12,613 bases of DNA from Alistipes sp. GTDB taxonomy: Bacteria; Bacteroidota; Bacteroidia; Bacteroidales; Rikenellaceae. Shown here piece by piece: positions 5,727 through 12,613 of this stretch. The DNA is taken from NCBI GenBank assembly GCA_017646785.1, contig JAGCLX010000034.1, positions 1 through 12,613 of the forward strand, written 5' to 3'. The translations under genes were made by a program, and so were the position numbers. The stretch's first letter is position 1, and every line of letters begins with the position of its first letter. The notes under the pieces are model-generated. The model ran no database searches and had not been told where the DNA came from. It saw nothing but the letters and a program-made list of their open reading frames with translations.

Positions 5727-8465
5727 ATGGCAAATTACGATTATTCAAAACTTGCCCTAAGCTCTACCTCTGATAAGGTGAAAACGGGACAGGGTAAAAA
5801 TATTATACCTCCACCCGAGCGTGAGCCCATGTGGAAGGCCTACCTCGAGAAGTTTAAGGACCCCATCATCATAGTCCTTCTGGTCGCTTTTATGCTCTCG
5901 GTGTGCCTATCACTCTATGAGATATTCGCGGAGGGGGGTGGCTGGTCACTGATGTTCGAGCCTATGGGTGTGCTTGTTGCGCTCTTACTCGCTACGGGTG
6001 AGGGCTTCATCTTCGAGGTTAAGGCAAATAAGGAGTTTGAGATATTGAATAAGGTCAAGGACTCGCGTCCTATCAAGGTATTGCGCATCCCCGAGGGATG
6101 TGACGAGCCCCGCTTGATGCAGATAGCAAAGCAGGATGTGGTGGTTGGCGACATCGTACGCCTTGAGAGTGGTGATGAGATTCCTGCTGATGGTATACTG
6201 TTGGATTGTAAGCAGTTGAGGGTCGATGAGTCGAACTTCACGGGTGAGACCTACGCAAATAAATATGTCGACGAGGCAGACTTCGATAATGATGCAACCT
6301 ACGACTCCAACTTTTTGTTGCGTGGCTCTACGGTCATCGAGGGTAATGGCGTTATGCGAGTTACGGCTGTGGGTGTCGATACCGAGGAGGGTAAGGGTGT
6401 GGCACTTGCCAGTGAGGGTAGCGATGTGCAGACACCGCTTAACCGTCAGCTCGAGCAGCTCGGTGGCTGGATATCAAAGGCGAGCTTTGTCATTGCTGCG
6501 CTTATCATTGTTGGTCGTATGCTCTATTTCTGGTTCTCGGGAGGTCTCGGCACGGACTTCTCGTGGATGAGCTTCCTGACATTTTCCCTTAACTCGGTGA
6601 TGATTGCCGTTACGCTTATCGTTGTCGCAGTTCCCGAGGGCCTGCCCATGAGTATCACCGTGAGCCTTGCTCTGAGTATGCGTCGCATGCTCAAGGAGAA
6701 TAGCCTTGTGCGTAAGTTGCATGCCTGTGAGACTATGGGTGCTGCAACGGTGATATGCACCGATAAGACGGGCACGCTGACCAAGAACCGCATGACTGTT
6801 ATGGAGTTCGATGCGGGTGATGAGGCGCTTCTTGAGGATCTGTATCGCAATATGGCTGTTAACTCCACTGCGGAGCTTACAATCGACGAGGACGGTAAGT
6901 TGATGGTTATAGGTAATCCCACCGAGGGTGCACTCCTTATGTGTTTGAATAATAGGAGTGTAGACTATGCTAAGTGTCGTGCTTGTTCGGCTATCTTGGA
7001 GCAGGTGCCATTCTCTTCCGAGACCAAGTCTATGTCTACGACCGTTACTTGTGATGGCGGCGTAGTGCGTTATATCAAGGGTGCTCCCGAGATCGTGATG
7101 TCTATGTGTGACTGCATTGCTGGTGACCGCACACGCGAGGAGTATGAAGCATTGCTTGTGTCACACCAGCAGCGTGCTATGCGTACTCTTGGCTTTGCTA
7201 TGCAGCGCGTCGAAAATGGCGTGGCTGGCGAGGTTGTCTTCCTTGGTGTTGTGGGTATTGCCGACCCCATTCGTGATGATGTTGCCGAGGCTATAGATAC
7301 ATGTATGAACTCTGCGGGTGTGCGCGTCATTATTGTTACGGGTGATACTCCAGTTACCGCTCGCGAGATTGGTCGACAGATAGGTATCATCACTTCGGAT
7401 GAGGATGGTCTGATTATCACAGGCCCCGACTTTGCAGCGCTTACGGATGAGGAGGCTCGTGAGCTTTTGCGTGGCTCGAAACTGAAGATTATAGCTCGCG
7501 CTCGCCCTGACGATAAGGCACGATTGGTTACTCTCCTGCAGGCCAATGGTGAGGTTGTGGCTGTCACGGGTGATGGCACGAACGATGCCCCCGCGTTGAG
7601 TAAGGCACAGGTGGGCTTGTCTATGGGTGACGGCACATCGCGCGCTAAGGAGGCGAGCGATATCACCATTATCGACAACTCATTTGCAAGCATCAACAAG
7701 GCGATTATGTGGGGTAGGTCGCTCTACTTGAACATCCGTCGCTTCATCATCTTCCAGATGACCATCAACCTCTGCGCATGCTTAATTGTATTGGTGGGTG
7801 CTTTTATGGGTTTGGAGTCGCCACTCACGGTTACGCAGATGCTGTGGGTGAACCTCATCATGGATACGTTTGCGGCTATGGCGTTGTCGTCGTTGCCACC
7901 CGATAGGGGAGTGTTGCGTGATAAGCCCCGCCGCGCTGATAGCCACATCGTAGACGGCCGTATGATTCGTGCTATTGTTGGTGGTGGTATGTGCTTCTTT
8001 GTTCTGCTTGTGGCGCTCTGGCAGTTCTTGTGGCACACGGAGGTCGATAGTGTGACAAGCATGCTCACGCTCGACTCGTTGCGTATATTTACGCTTGATG
8101 TATTCAGCGCATCTGCACCCTCTGCTGAGCTTACGCACTATGAGATGGGTGTCTTCTTCTCTATATTTGTGTTGTTGCAGTTTTGGAATCTGTTTAATGC
8201 TAAGTACTTCCGCACTGACCGTAGCCTGATGCTCGATTTGGTGGACGTGTTCCGCGCTCCTAACAAGGTCAAGGAGTCTTACAACAGCATGTTCCTTATG
8301 ATTTTAGCTGTTATCCTTGGCGGCCAGGTGGTTATCGTCAACTTCGCAGGTCAGCTGTTTGGTGTGTCAGCACTAACCGCGATGGACTGGGTGTGGATAT
8401 GCTTGCTTACAATGCCCGTGTTGCTGATACCCGATATATGTCGCTTTGTGCGAGGTGTAAAATAG
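5727..8465 (+). CDS. Calcium-translocating P-type ATPase, PMCA (IIB) type
   Basis: This 912-residue inner-membrane pump exports Ca2+ using ATP. Domains in order are two N-terminal membrane helices (about 46-66 and 74-92), the actuator loop with TGE at 172-174, helices 3-4 with the ion-site motif PEGL at 303-306 (context VVAVPEGLPMSITVSLALSMRR), phosphorylation motif DKTGTLT with D346, nucleotide-site KGAPE at 451-455, hinge TGDGTNDAP at 614-622, and six C-terminal helices. WVNLIMDTFAAMAL carries N709 and D713, the helix-6 pattern of plasma-membrane-type Ca2+ ATPases, which separates it from Na/K, H+ or heavy-metal pumps. No calmodulin tail is present, as expected in bacteria. It follows the redox-protein gene by 17 bases, and its stop codon lies inside the terminator hairpin. 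Confidence 0.94.
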   Translation: MANYDYSKLALSSTSDKVKTGQGKNIIPPPEREPMWKAYLEKFKDPIIIVLLVAFMLSVCLSLYEIFAEGGGWSLMFEPMGVLVALLLATGEGFIFEVKANKEFEILNKVKDSRPIKVLRIPEGCDEPRLMQIAKQDVVVGDIVRLESGDEIPADGILLDCKQLRVDESNFTGETYANKYVDEADFDNDATYDSNFLLRGSTVIEGNGVMRVTAVGVDTEEGKGVALASEGSDVQTPLNRQLEQLGGWISKASFVIAALIIVGRMLYFWFSGGLGTDFSWMSFLTFSLNSVMIAVTLIVVAVPEGLPMSITVSLALSMRRMLKENSLVRKLHACETMGAATVICTDKTGTLTKNRMTVMEFDAGDEALLEDLYRNMAVNSTAELTIDEDGKLMVIGNPTEGALLMCLNNRSVDYAKCRACSAILEQVPFSSETKSMSTTVTCDGGVVRYIKGAPEIVMSMCDCIAGDRTREEYEALLVSHQQRAMRTLGFAMQRVENGVAGEVVFLGVVGIADPIRDDVAEAIDTCMNSAGVRVIIVTGDTPVTAREIGRQIGIITSDEDGLIITGPDFAALTDEEARELLRGSKLKIIARARPDDKARLVTLLQANGEVVAVTGDGTNDAPALSKAQVGLSMGDGTSRAKEASDITIIDNSFASINKAIMWGRSLYLNIRRFIIFQMTINLCACLIVLVGAFMGLESPLTVTQMLWVNLIMDTFAAMALSSLPPDRGVLRDKPRRADSHIVDGRMIRAIVGGGMCFFVLLVALWQFLWHTEVDSVTSMLTLDSLRIFTLDVFSASAPSAELTHYEMGVFFSIFVLLQFWNLFNAKYFRTDRSLMLDLVDVFRAPNKVKESYNSMFLMILAVILGGQVVIVNFAGQLFGVSALTAMDWVWICLLTMPVLLIPDICRFVRGVK

Positions 8466-8499
8466 AATAAGGAGAGCAGGTGCTCTCCTTATTCTATTT
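8460..8499. terminator. Bidirectional terminator containing both convergent stop codons
   Basis: AAATAGAATAAGGAGAGCA (8460-8478) is the exact reverse complement of 8481-8499, with only two bases between the arms, so a 19-bp perfect hairpin can form (in practice with a slightly larger loop). A GC-containing core and AT-rich base give a T-rich exit on both strands. The ATPase stop TAG (8463-8465) and the nitroreductase stop TAA (8489-8491, minus) are both inside the arms. Confidence 0.9.
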
Positions 8500-9115
8500 C
8501 TGTGTCGCTGTATATTATGCGGCGCTCATTCAGTGTTTTTGTCGATGTGCGGTGTGCAGGGCTGTCGAGAGGTGCTCCGAAGGGCATCTGCGCGATAAGC
8601 CTCCAGTCGGGGTTTATGAGCCATCGCTCCGCTACACTCTTGTCTATTAACGGATTGTAGTGTTGTAGCGACGCTCCATATCCAACATCCTCGAGTGCTG
8701 TCCACAAGGCAAACTGCATCATGCCAGAACTCTGCTCGGACCATGTCGCTACGTTGTGAGCATAGGCTGGGAAGTTTTGGCGCATGCGATTTAGCGCATC
8801 CTCATCCTCGTAGAATAGTATTGTGCCGTGCCCCGATAGGAAGGCGCGCTCAATTTTTTGTTGTGTCTTTTCGAAGCGCTCAGGCGGTGTTATGCGTCGT
8901 AGTGTGCTTAGTACGATGTGCCAAAGCTCGCGGTGTTGCTCGTCGAGCAGTAGCACTATGCGTGCTGACTGCACGTTGAATGGTGACGGCATTGTTGTAA
9001 GTAGCTCGTCAATAAGGTTTACTACTTCGCTATCTGGTACCATCGCTCGACTATCGAGGTGGTAGTAACTGCGGCGGTGTGCCACTGCTTCAATAAAATT
9101 ACGGCTCATAAACAT
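8489..9115 (-). CDS. Nitroreductase family protein (Frm2-like)
   Basis: The 208-residue product fits the FMN-dependent nitroreductase superfamily, subgroup resembling fungal Frm2/Hbn1 and bacterial relatives. It starts with FIEAVAHRRSYYHL, where R14, R15 and S16 are the usual FMN-phosphate contacts. It continues with PSPFNVQSARIVLLL (residues about 43-57), and has the subgroup's central segment AHNVATWSEQSSGMMQFALWTALEDVGYGASLQHYNPLID. These enzymes reduce nitro or quinone-like substrates with NAD(P)H; the true substrate cannot be told. M1 or M3 may be the start. It lies 38 bases after the prolyl-tRNA editing gene with no promoter match between them, so the two are probably co-transcribed. 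Its last codons form one arm of the convergent terminator. Confidence 0.88.
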   Translation of the reverse strand: MFMSRNFIEAVAHRRSYYHLDSRAMVPDSEVVNLIDELLTTMPSPFNVQSARIVLLLDEQHRELWHIVLSTLRRITPPERFEKTQQKIERAFLSGHGTILFYEDEDALNRMRQNFPAYAHNVATWSEQSSGMMQFALWTALEDVGYGASLQHYNPLIDKSVAERWLINPDWRLIAQMPFGAPLDSPAHRTSTKTLNERRIIYSDTEIE

Positions 9116-9153
9116 TCAGTTTACAAGCCGTAGAGCAATTATAATACCATGTG

Positions 9154-9645
9154 TTAGTATAACTTGATATACTCGTATGTGTTGCCCACCTTGGTGAGGT
9201 AGCGTTCGAACTCCTCGCGTGAGATAACCACCGTGAAGCGGTTGTCGTTGGGGTGGAAGCTAAGAGCTGACTGCTGGCGTAGCGTCTCGTCGAGGAAGAG
9301 GTGGACGTGGTTCTCCGTGTCATTGATAAGACCAAAGGGTGACACCGAACCAGGCGATAGGCCGAGCCACTTAAGCATGCGCTCGGGTGATGCAAACGAT
9401 AGCTTACCCTGTTTTAGAATATGCTCAAGGTCGTGGATGGCCATCGACTGCTCCGAGTCGAATACAACCAAGTAGTGACGGTTGCCCTTGTGGTTGCGGA
9501 AGAATAGGTTTTTGCAGTGCTTAGAGCCGTCGTTGTGCCAATACTGGCGTGCTATCTCGATTGTTGGTGCTTCGGGGTGCTCGTACCACGAGTATGTTAT
9601 GCCCTCGGCGTCGAGCCATCTGAATACATTGTCGCGTCTTTCCAT
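9154..9645 (-). CDS. Prolyl-tRNA editing protein (YbaK/ProX-type deacylase)
   Basis: This free-standing editing enzyme would hydrolyse mischarged tRNA(Pro). I choose the ATG at 9645 (MERRDNVFRWLDAEGI), giving 163 residues. The frame is open to an ATG at 9696, but that lies upstream of the TACCTTTG promoter box at 9674-9681, and the extra 17 residues look like leader sequence. Family features are TYSWYEHPEAPTIEIA (17-32), SKHCKNLFFRN with the conserved lysine K45, HYLVVFDSEQSM, and the LGLSPGSVSPFGLIND block in the C-terminal half, which is diagnostic of the PrdX/ProX group. Whether it clears Cys-, Ala- or another aminoacyl-tRNA(Pro) cannot be decided from sequence alone. The nitroreductase gene follows 38 bases downstream. 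Confidence 0.9.
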   Translation of the reverse strand: MERRDNVFRWLDAEGITYSWYEHPEAPTIEIARQYWHNDGSKHCKNLFFRNHKGNRHYLVVFDSEQSMAIHDLEHILKQGKLSFASPERMLKWLGLSPGSVSPFGLINDTENHVHLFLDETLRQQSALSFHPNDNRFTVVISREEFERYLTKVGNTYEYIKLY

Positions 9646-9673
9646 ATTGTATTGTTGTCGTTTATAATTAGCA

Positions 9674-9681
9674 CAAAGGTA
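9674..9681 (-). promoter_or_regulatory. -7 element for the tRNA-editing/nitroreductase unit
   Basis: The minus strand reads TACCTTTG, a full TAnnTTTG match, 28 bases before the ATG at 9645. A TTTG (plus 9694-9697) is only 12 bases upstream, too close for a standard -33 element, so the upstream half is weak. The site decides the start codon of the editing gene. Confidence 0.55.
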
Positions 9682-9700
9682 TAAAAAACTCCTCAAAGAT

Positions 9701-9732
9701 GTTGCGCCTTAGGAATAAATTTCCTAACTTTG
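9701..9732 (+). promoter_or_regulatory. Promoter of galK
   Basis: GTTG (9701-9704), 20 bases, then TAACTTTG (9725-9732) matches the Bacteroidota consensus. Transcription should start near 9739, leaving about 33 bases of AT-rich leader before the galK ATG at 9772. It lies back to back with the editing-gene promoter, so the two units share a 126-base divergent region. Confidence 0.72.
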
Positions 9733-9771
9733 TAGAGATTATGCGATTACAAATTAAAAACTATATATGCT

Positions 9772-10908
9772 ATGAACGTAAACGTTATCCGCGAAAAATT
9801 CAGTGAGAAATTTGGTGTTGAGGGTGAGCTTTTCGCATCTCCCGGACGTATCAACCTTATAGGTGAGCATACCGACTACAATGGTGGCTTCGTATTTCCT
9901 GGCGCTATTGATAAGGGCATGGTGGCAGAGATTAAGCTCAATGGAACAGATAAGGTGCGAGCATACTCTGTAGACCTTAATGATTACGCTGAGTTCGGTC
10001 TTAACGAGGAGGATGCACCCTCGGCAAGCTGGGCACGCTACATCTTTGGTGTGTGTCGCGAGATACAGAAGCGTGGTGGCAAAATTGCAGGCTTCGACAC
10101 AGCGTTTGCGGGCGATGTGCCTCTGGGTGCTGGTATGTCATCATCTGCAGCCCTCGAGTCTACATTTGCGAATGCGCTAAACGAGCTCTTCTCGCTCGGT
10201 ATCGACCGCTTCGAACTTGCTCGCATCGGCCAGTCTACAGAGCACAACTACTGCGGTGTTAAGTGCGGTATCATGGATCAGTTTGCATCGGTATTCGGAA
10301 AGGCAGGTCACCTGATGCGTCTTGACTGCCGCTCTATGGAGTTTGAGTATTTCCCCTTTGATCCTGAGCAGTATGGCTACAAACTTGTATTACTCGACTC
10401 GGTGGTTAAGCATGAGCTCGTAGGCTCTCCCTATAACGACCGTCGTGCATCGTGTGAGCGCGTAGCTGCGGTGTTGGGTCAGAAGTTTTTGCGCGGTGCT
10501 ACCATGGAGCAGCTCGACGCTATTAAGGATAAGATCTCGGAGGAGGATTATAAGCGTGCTCGCTACGTCATTGGCGAGGAGCAGCGCGTGCTCGACGTGT
10601 GTGAGGCACTCAAGCGCAACGACTACGAAACCGTAGGTAAGCGTATGTACGAGACACACTGGGGTATGTCTAAGGACTACGAGGTGTCGTGTGAGGAACT
10701 CGACTTCTTGGCTACTGTAGCTGAGGAGTGTGGTGTGGCTGGCTCACGTATCATGGGTGGTGGCTTCGGCGGTTGCACCATCAACCTTGTTAAGAGTGAA
10801 CTTTACGATAGCTTTATCGCAACAGCCAAGGCGCGCTTCAACGAGAAGTATGGCCACGAGCCTAAGGTCTATGCTGTGGTAATCTCTGACGGCGCACGTA
10901 AATTATAA
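9772..10908 (+). CDS. galK: Galactokinase
   Basis: GalK phosphorylates galactose at C1 with ATP, the first committed step of the Leloir pathway in the cytoplasm. The 378-residue product has the GHMP-kinase layout: the galactokinase signature GRINLIGEHTDYNGG (25-39, with R26 as the catalytic arginine equivalent), the nucleotide-binding loop LGAGMSSSAALE (118-129), the catalytic aspartate region CGIMDQFASVFG (D169), and the C-terminal GSRIMGGGFGGC (324-335). Length is typical. No mutarotase, galactose transporter, galT or galE is adjacent, although in many Bacteroidota galK sits beside a transporter gene. A CPBP-family protease gene follows 45 bases downstream on the same strand and may be co-transcribed. 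Confidence 0.96.
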   Translation: MNVNVIREKFSEKFGVEGELFASPGRINLIGEHTDYNGGFVFPGAIDKGMVAEIKLNGTDKVRAYSVDLNDYAEFGLNEEDAPSASWARYIFGVCREIQKRGGKIAGFDTAFAGDVPLGAGMSSSAALESTFANALNELFSLGIDRFELARIGQSTEHNYCGVKCGIMDQFASVFGKAGHLMRLDCRSMEFEYFPFDPEQYGYKLVLLDSVVKHELVGSPYNDRRASCERVAAVLGQKFLRGATMEQLDAIKDKISEEDYKRARYVIGEEQRVLDVCEALKRNDYETVGKRMYETHWGMSKDYEVSCEELDFLATVAEECGVAGSRIMGGGFGGCTINLVKSELYDSFIATAKARFNEKYGHEPKVYAVVISDGARKL

Positions 10909-10953
10909 TATGCTGAGTGCCAGGGAAGGAGACATTGGCTTTAAAGGTCAGAT

Positions 10954-11787
10954 ATGAAGAGGTTTTTTAAGAACATAGGTATACTCACGGTTTTCGTGTT
11001 TTTGTTCGGTGTGTCGATGCTATTTGTCGGCACTGCTGTGGCAATTGCTATGCCTGAGTTGACTGAGGATGTGAACTTCATTGTTACCTATTTTACCTCA
11101 ATGATTGCTGTATATGGCATGACGCTACTTATTGAACAATTGGCATTTAAGCGAATAGCTCCAGTATACAACTCATTCCGAGGCTTTGATCCATTGGCTA
11201 TACTGCTTGGTATTGTGTTGCTGTTTGCAATATCAGTAGTATTGTTCCCGCTTGAGGGTGTGTTGCCCGCTGATAGTAGGAGCTTCCCAGATGGCCCATT
11301 CACGCTGTTGACTATAGTTGTTCTTGCTCCTATATTCGAGGAGATGATATTCCGTGGTAGGTTGTACAACATCTTGAGCCGTAACAGCTCACCACTGATG
11401 TCGGCGTCACTCTCGGCCATAGCCTTTGGTGTTGTACATCTCCAGCCAATCATTGTCATCGAGGCTCTTATTGTAGGTGTAGTATTCAGCTATTTCTACC
11501 TTGCTAAGCGCTCTATAATAACGCCAATCATTATGCATATGTGTAACAATGCCTTCGCATATTCGTTGGTGATGTTGTCATATCGAGGTGAGTCGCTGCG
11601 TGACCTTATAGGAAGCAATGCGCATGAGCAGCTCTTGGTATATATTGTCTGTTTAGTAATAGTGATTATTGGAGCTGTAGTTATCATAAGCTTCTTTGTG
11701 CGCGAGAAGCACCGTATGCGAGGTGTAGAGTGCCAGGATATGGATACAATAGCCGATCACTATGCATCAAATCAACTTATAGAGTAA
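10954..11787 (+). CDS. CPBP-family intramembrane glutamic protease
   Basis: This 277-residue polytopic membrane protein belongs to the CPBP (CAAX protease and bacteriocin-processing, also called ABI) family. All three family motifs are present: EEMIFRGRLYN (E129, E130, R134), FGVVHLQP (F158, H162) and the HxxxN of IIMHMCNNAF (H195, N199), so the glutamate-based protease site looks intact. About seven or eight hydrophobic segments are visible, starting with residues 10-33. The last is near 223-247 (LLVYIVCLVIVIIGAVVIISFFV) and is followed by a short charged tail. Substrate is unknown; relatives range from prenyl-protein proteases to bacteriocin-immunity proteins, and no bacteriocin gene is near. 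It follows galK by 45 bases and ends before a strong terminator. Confidence 0.9.
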   Translation: MKRFFKNIGILTVFVFLFGVSMLFVGTAVAIAMPELTEDVNFIVTYFTSMIAVYGMTLLIEQLAFKRIAPVYNSFRGFDPLAILLGIVLLFAISVVLFPLEGVLPADSRSFPDGPFTLLTIVVLAPIFEEMIFRGRLYNILSRNSSPLMSASLSAIAFGVVHLQPIIVIEALIVGVVFSYFYLAKRSIITPIIMHMCNNAFAYSLVMLSYRGESLRDLIGSNAHEQLLVYIVCLVIVIIGAVVIISFFVREKHRMRGVECQDMDTIADHYASNQLIE

Positions 11788-11810
11788 GGCTCCGCATTGA
11801 GTGTTATATT

Positions 11811-11845
11811 CCCCACAGCGACATTACGTTGTGGGGTTCTTTTTT
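11811..11845 (+). terminator. Intrinsic terminator after galK-CPBP unit
   Basis: CCCCACAGCG (11811-11820) pairs with CGTTGTGGGG (11827-11836), 10 bp with one G-T wobble and a 6-base loop, followed by TTCTTTTTT (11837-11845). It starts 23 bases after the CPBP stop codon. This is a classic rho-independent terminator for the plus strand. Confidence 0.92.
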
Positions 11846-11885
11846 ACGATTGCTGAGAGGACCTCGCACTAGTATATAGTAATAT

Positions 11886-11925
11886 AAGAAAAGACCCACG
11901 ATTATCTCGTGGGTCTTTTCTTTTT
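11886..11925. terminator. Bidirectional terminator, mainly for korB
   Basis: Arms AAGAAAAGACCCACGA (11886-11901) and TCGTGGGTCTTTTCTT (11907-11922) are perfect 16-base complements with a 5-base loop. On the plus strand more T follow (to 11925); on the minus strand the stem's own CTTTTCTT end and the TATATT after it serve as the exit. It lies 31 bases past the korB stop codon. With the terminator at 11811-11845 it isolates the two convergent units. Confidence 0.85.
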
Positions 11926-11956
11926 AGTGGATAATGCGCCACCACGCAGGTATAGA

Positions 11957-12613
11957 TTACTTAATCTCCCAAGTCTGACCAGAGCGAAGAAGATCGTCTA
12001 CACACTTAATCTTTGCTGCAGCCTTTACCTGCTCAACCTGCTCAGCAACCTTAACGTCGTAAACGTTCTCGTCGTCAACGTCGCGGATAACACCTACTGC
12101 TACTGGGTACTCGGGGTACTTCATAGCTGCAAGCATAGTGTGGAGAGTGGTGTCGGTGCACTTAGCGTCGTGTGTCAACACGTCGTCGATAGTGTAGCCG
12201 TCCTCACCGATGGTTACAGGCTTGAGGCGCATGTTCTCAAATACAAGACCCTTGTTCTTATCCTTGCCGAACAACATCTTCTCGCCATGCTTCAATGTAA
12301 TGGTGTTCTCCTCGCGAGTAGCCTTATCACCTGCGAACATCGCGTGTGTCTTATCGTTGAAGATCATACAGTTAACCAACGCCTCAGTTACTGCCATACC
12401 CTTGTGCTTAGCAGCTGCGAGCAAGCACTCCTTGGTAAGCATAACCTCCTGGTCGATAGTACGAGCGAAGAATGTACCCTTTGCGCCAATAACCAGCTCG
12501 CCTGGGGTAAATGGCTTCTCAACGGTGCCGAAAGGAGAGGTCTTTGTAATCTTGCCCAACTTGGTAGTGGGTGAGTACTGACCCTTGGTCAAACCGTAAA
12601 TCTCATTGTTGAA
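11957..12613 (-). CDS. korB: 2-oxoglutarate:ferredoxin oxidoreductase subunit beta, 5' end missing
   Basis: KorB is the thiamine-pyrophosphate subunit of the enzyme that oxidises 2-oxoglutarate to succinyl-CoA and reduces ferredoxin, an anaerobic route around the TCA step. The 218 visible residues are the C-terminal two-thirds. The frame is open to the right edge, and translation by hand gives FNNEIYGLTKGQYSPTTKLG there, the conserved KorB segment that closes the TPP-binding region. It continues with SPFGTVEKPFTPGELVIGAKGTFFARTID and AAAKHKGMAVTEALVNCMIFNDKTH, both characteristic of KorB rather than of pyruvate oxidoreductase beta subunits. The leucine codon at 12590-12592 is internal, not a TTG start. 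The korA gene would be expected just upstream, outside the window. A hairpin terminator follows the stop. Confidence 0.93.
   Translation of the reverse strand, partial: FNNEIYGLTKGQYSPTTKLGKITKTSPFGTVEKPFTPGELVIGAKGTFFARTIDQEVMLTKECLLAAAKHKGMAVTEALVNCMIFNDKTHAMFAGDKATREENTITLKHGEKMLFGKDKNKGLVFENMRLKPVTIGEDGYTIDDVLTHDAKCTDTTLHTMLAAMKYPEYPVAVGVIRDVDDENVYDVKVAEQVEQVKAAAKIKCVDDLLRSGQTWEIK

Noticed and set aside
7070..7699. Long minus-strand open frame (209 codons) inside the Ca2+ ATPase gene
   Set aside because: It is antisense to the phosphorylation and hinge domains of the ATPase, is Ser/Thr/Pro/Arg-rich as expected of a shadow frame, and has no promoter or family features.
10954..11787. Abortive-infection (Abi) phage-defence gene
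   Set aside because: The ABI label is a historical name for the CPBP family. There is no phage, toxin or bacteriocin context here, so a defence role is not supported.
11909..12574. Long plus-strand open frame (221 codons) opposite korB
   Set aside because: The minus-strand frame is unmistakable KorB. The opposite frame is a composition-driven shadow that starts inside a terminator hairpin and resembles no family.

Overview
The window looks like chromosomal core sequence from a member of the Bacteroidales (Bacteroidota). Three things point there: promoters of the Bacteroidota type (TTG-like element, about 19-20 bp, then TAnnTTTG) stand in front of several genes; AT-rich leaders replace strong Shine-Dalgarno sites; and the gene set and order (sigma-54 activator, lptE, TPR protein, secG; rpsF-rpsR; standalone HsdR_N-domain protein; PMCA-type Ca2+ ATPase; KorB) are ones I associate with this phylum. 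Genus cannot be fixed from the sequence alone. No rRNA, tRNA, CRISPR array, insertion sequence or phage gene is visible, and no gene-free stretch exceeds about 190 bases.

Left part (1-5102), all on the minus strand. Transcription runs right to left: a standalone HsdR-N-terminal-like nuclease-domain protein with its own promoter and a probable terminator; then a tight five-gene run (HU-like membrane protein, sigma-54-type AAA+ activator, LptE lipoprotein, small TPR protein, SecG) closed by a strong intrinsic terminator; then a monocistronic rubredoxin with its own hairpin; then the rpsF-rpsR ribosomal operon, which leaves the window inside rpsR. The five-gene run links envelope biogenesis (LPS delivery by LptE, protein export by SecG) with a transcription activator and a membrane-anchored HU-like protein.

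Middle part (5103-9696). A divergent promoter region drives the nuclease-domain gene leftward and, rightward, a C_GCAxxG_C_C-family redox protein followed 17 bases later by a 912-residue Ca2+-transporting P-type ATPase. The ATPase converges on a minus-strand pair, a prolyl-tRNA editing (YbaK/ProX-type) protein followed by a Frm2-like nitroreductase. One near-perfect 19-bp hairpin lies between the convergent genes and contains both stop codons.

Right part (9697-12613). A second divergent promoter region precedes galactokinase (galK), followed by a CPBP-family intramembrane protease and a terminator. A second, bidirectional terminator separates this from the 3' two-thirds or so of korB (2-oxoglutarate:ferredoxin oxidoreductase beta subunit) on the minus strand, which runs off the right edge.

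I found no convincing new multi-gene system. The most interesting points are the HU-like membrane protein heading the sigma-54/lptE/secG operon, the redox protein paired with a Ca2+ pump, the solitary HsdR_N domain with intact nuclease residues, and the stop-codon-embedding hairpin.
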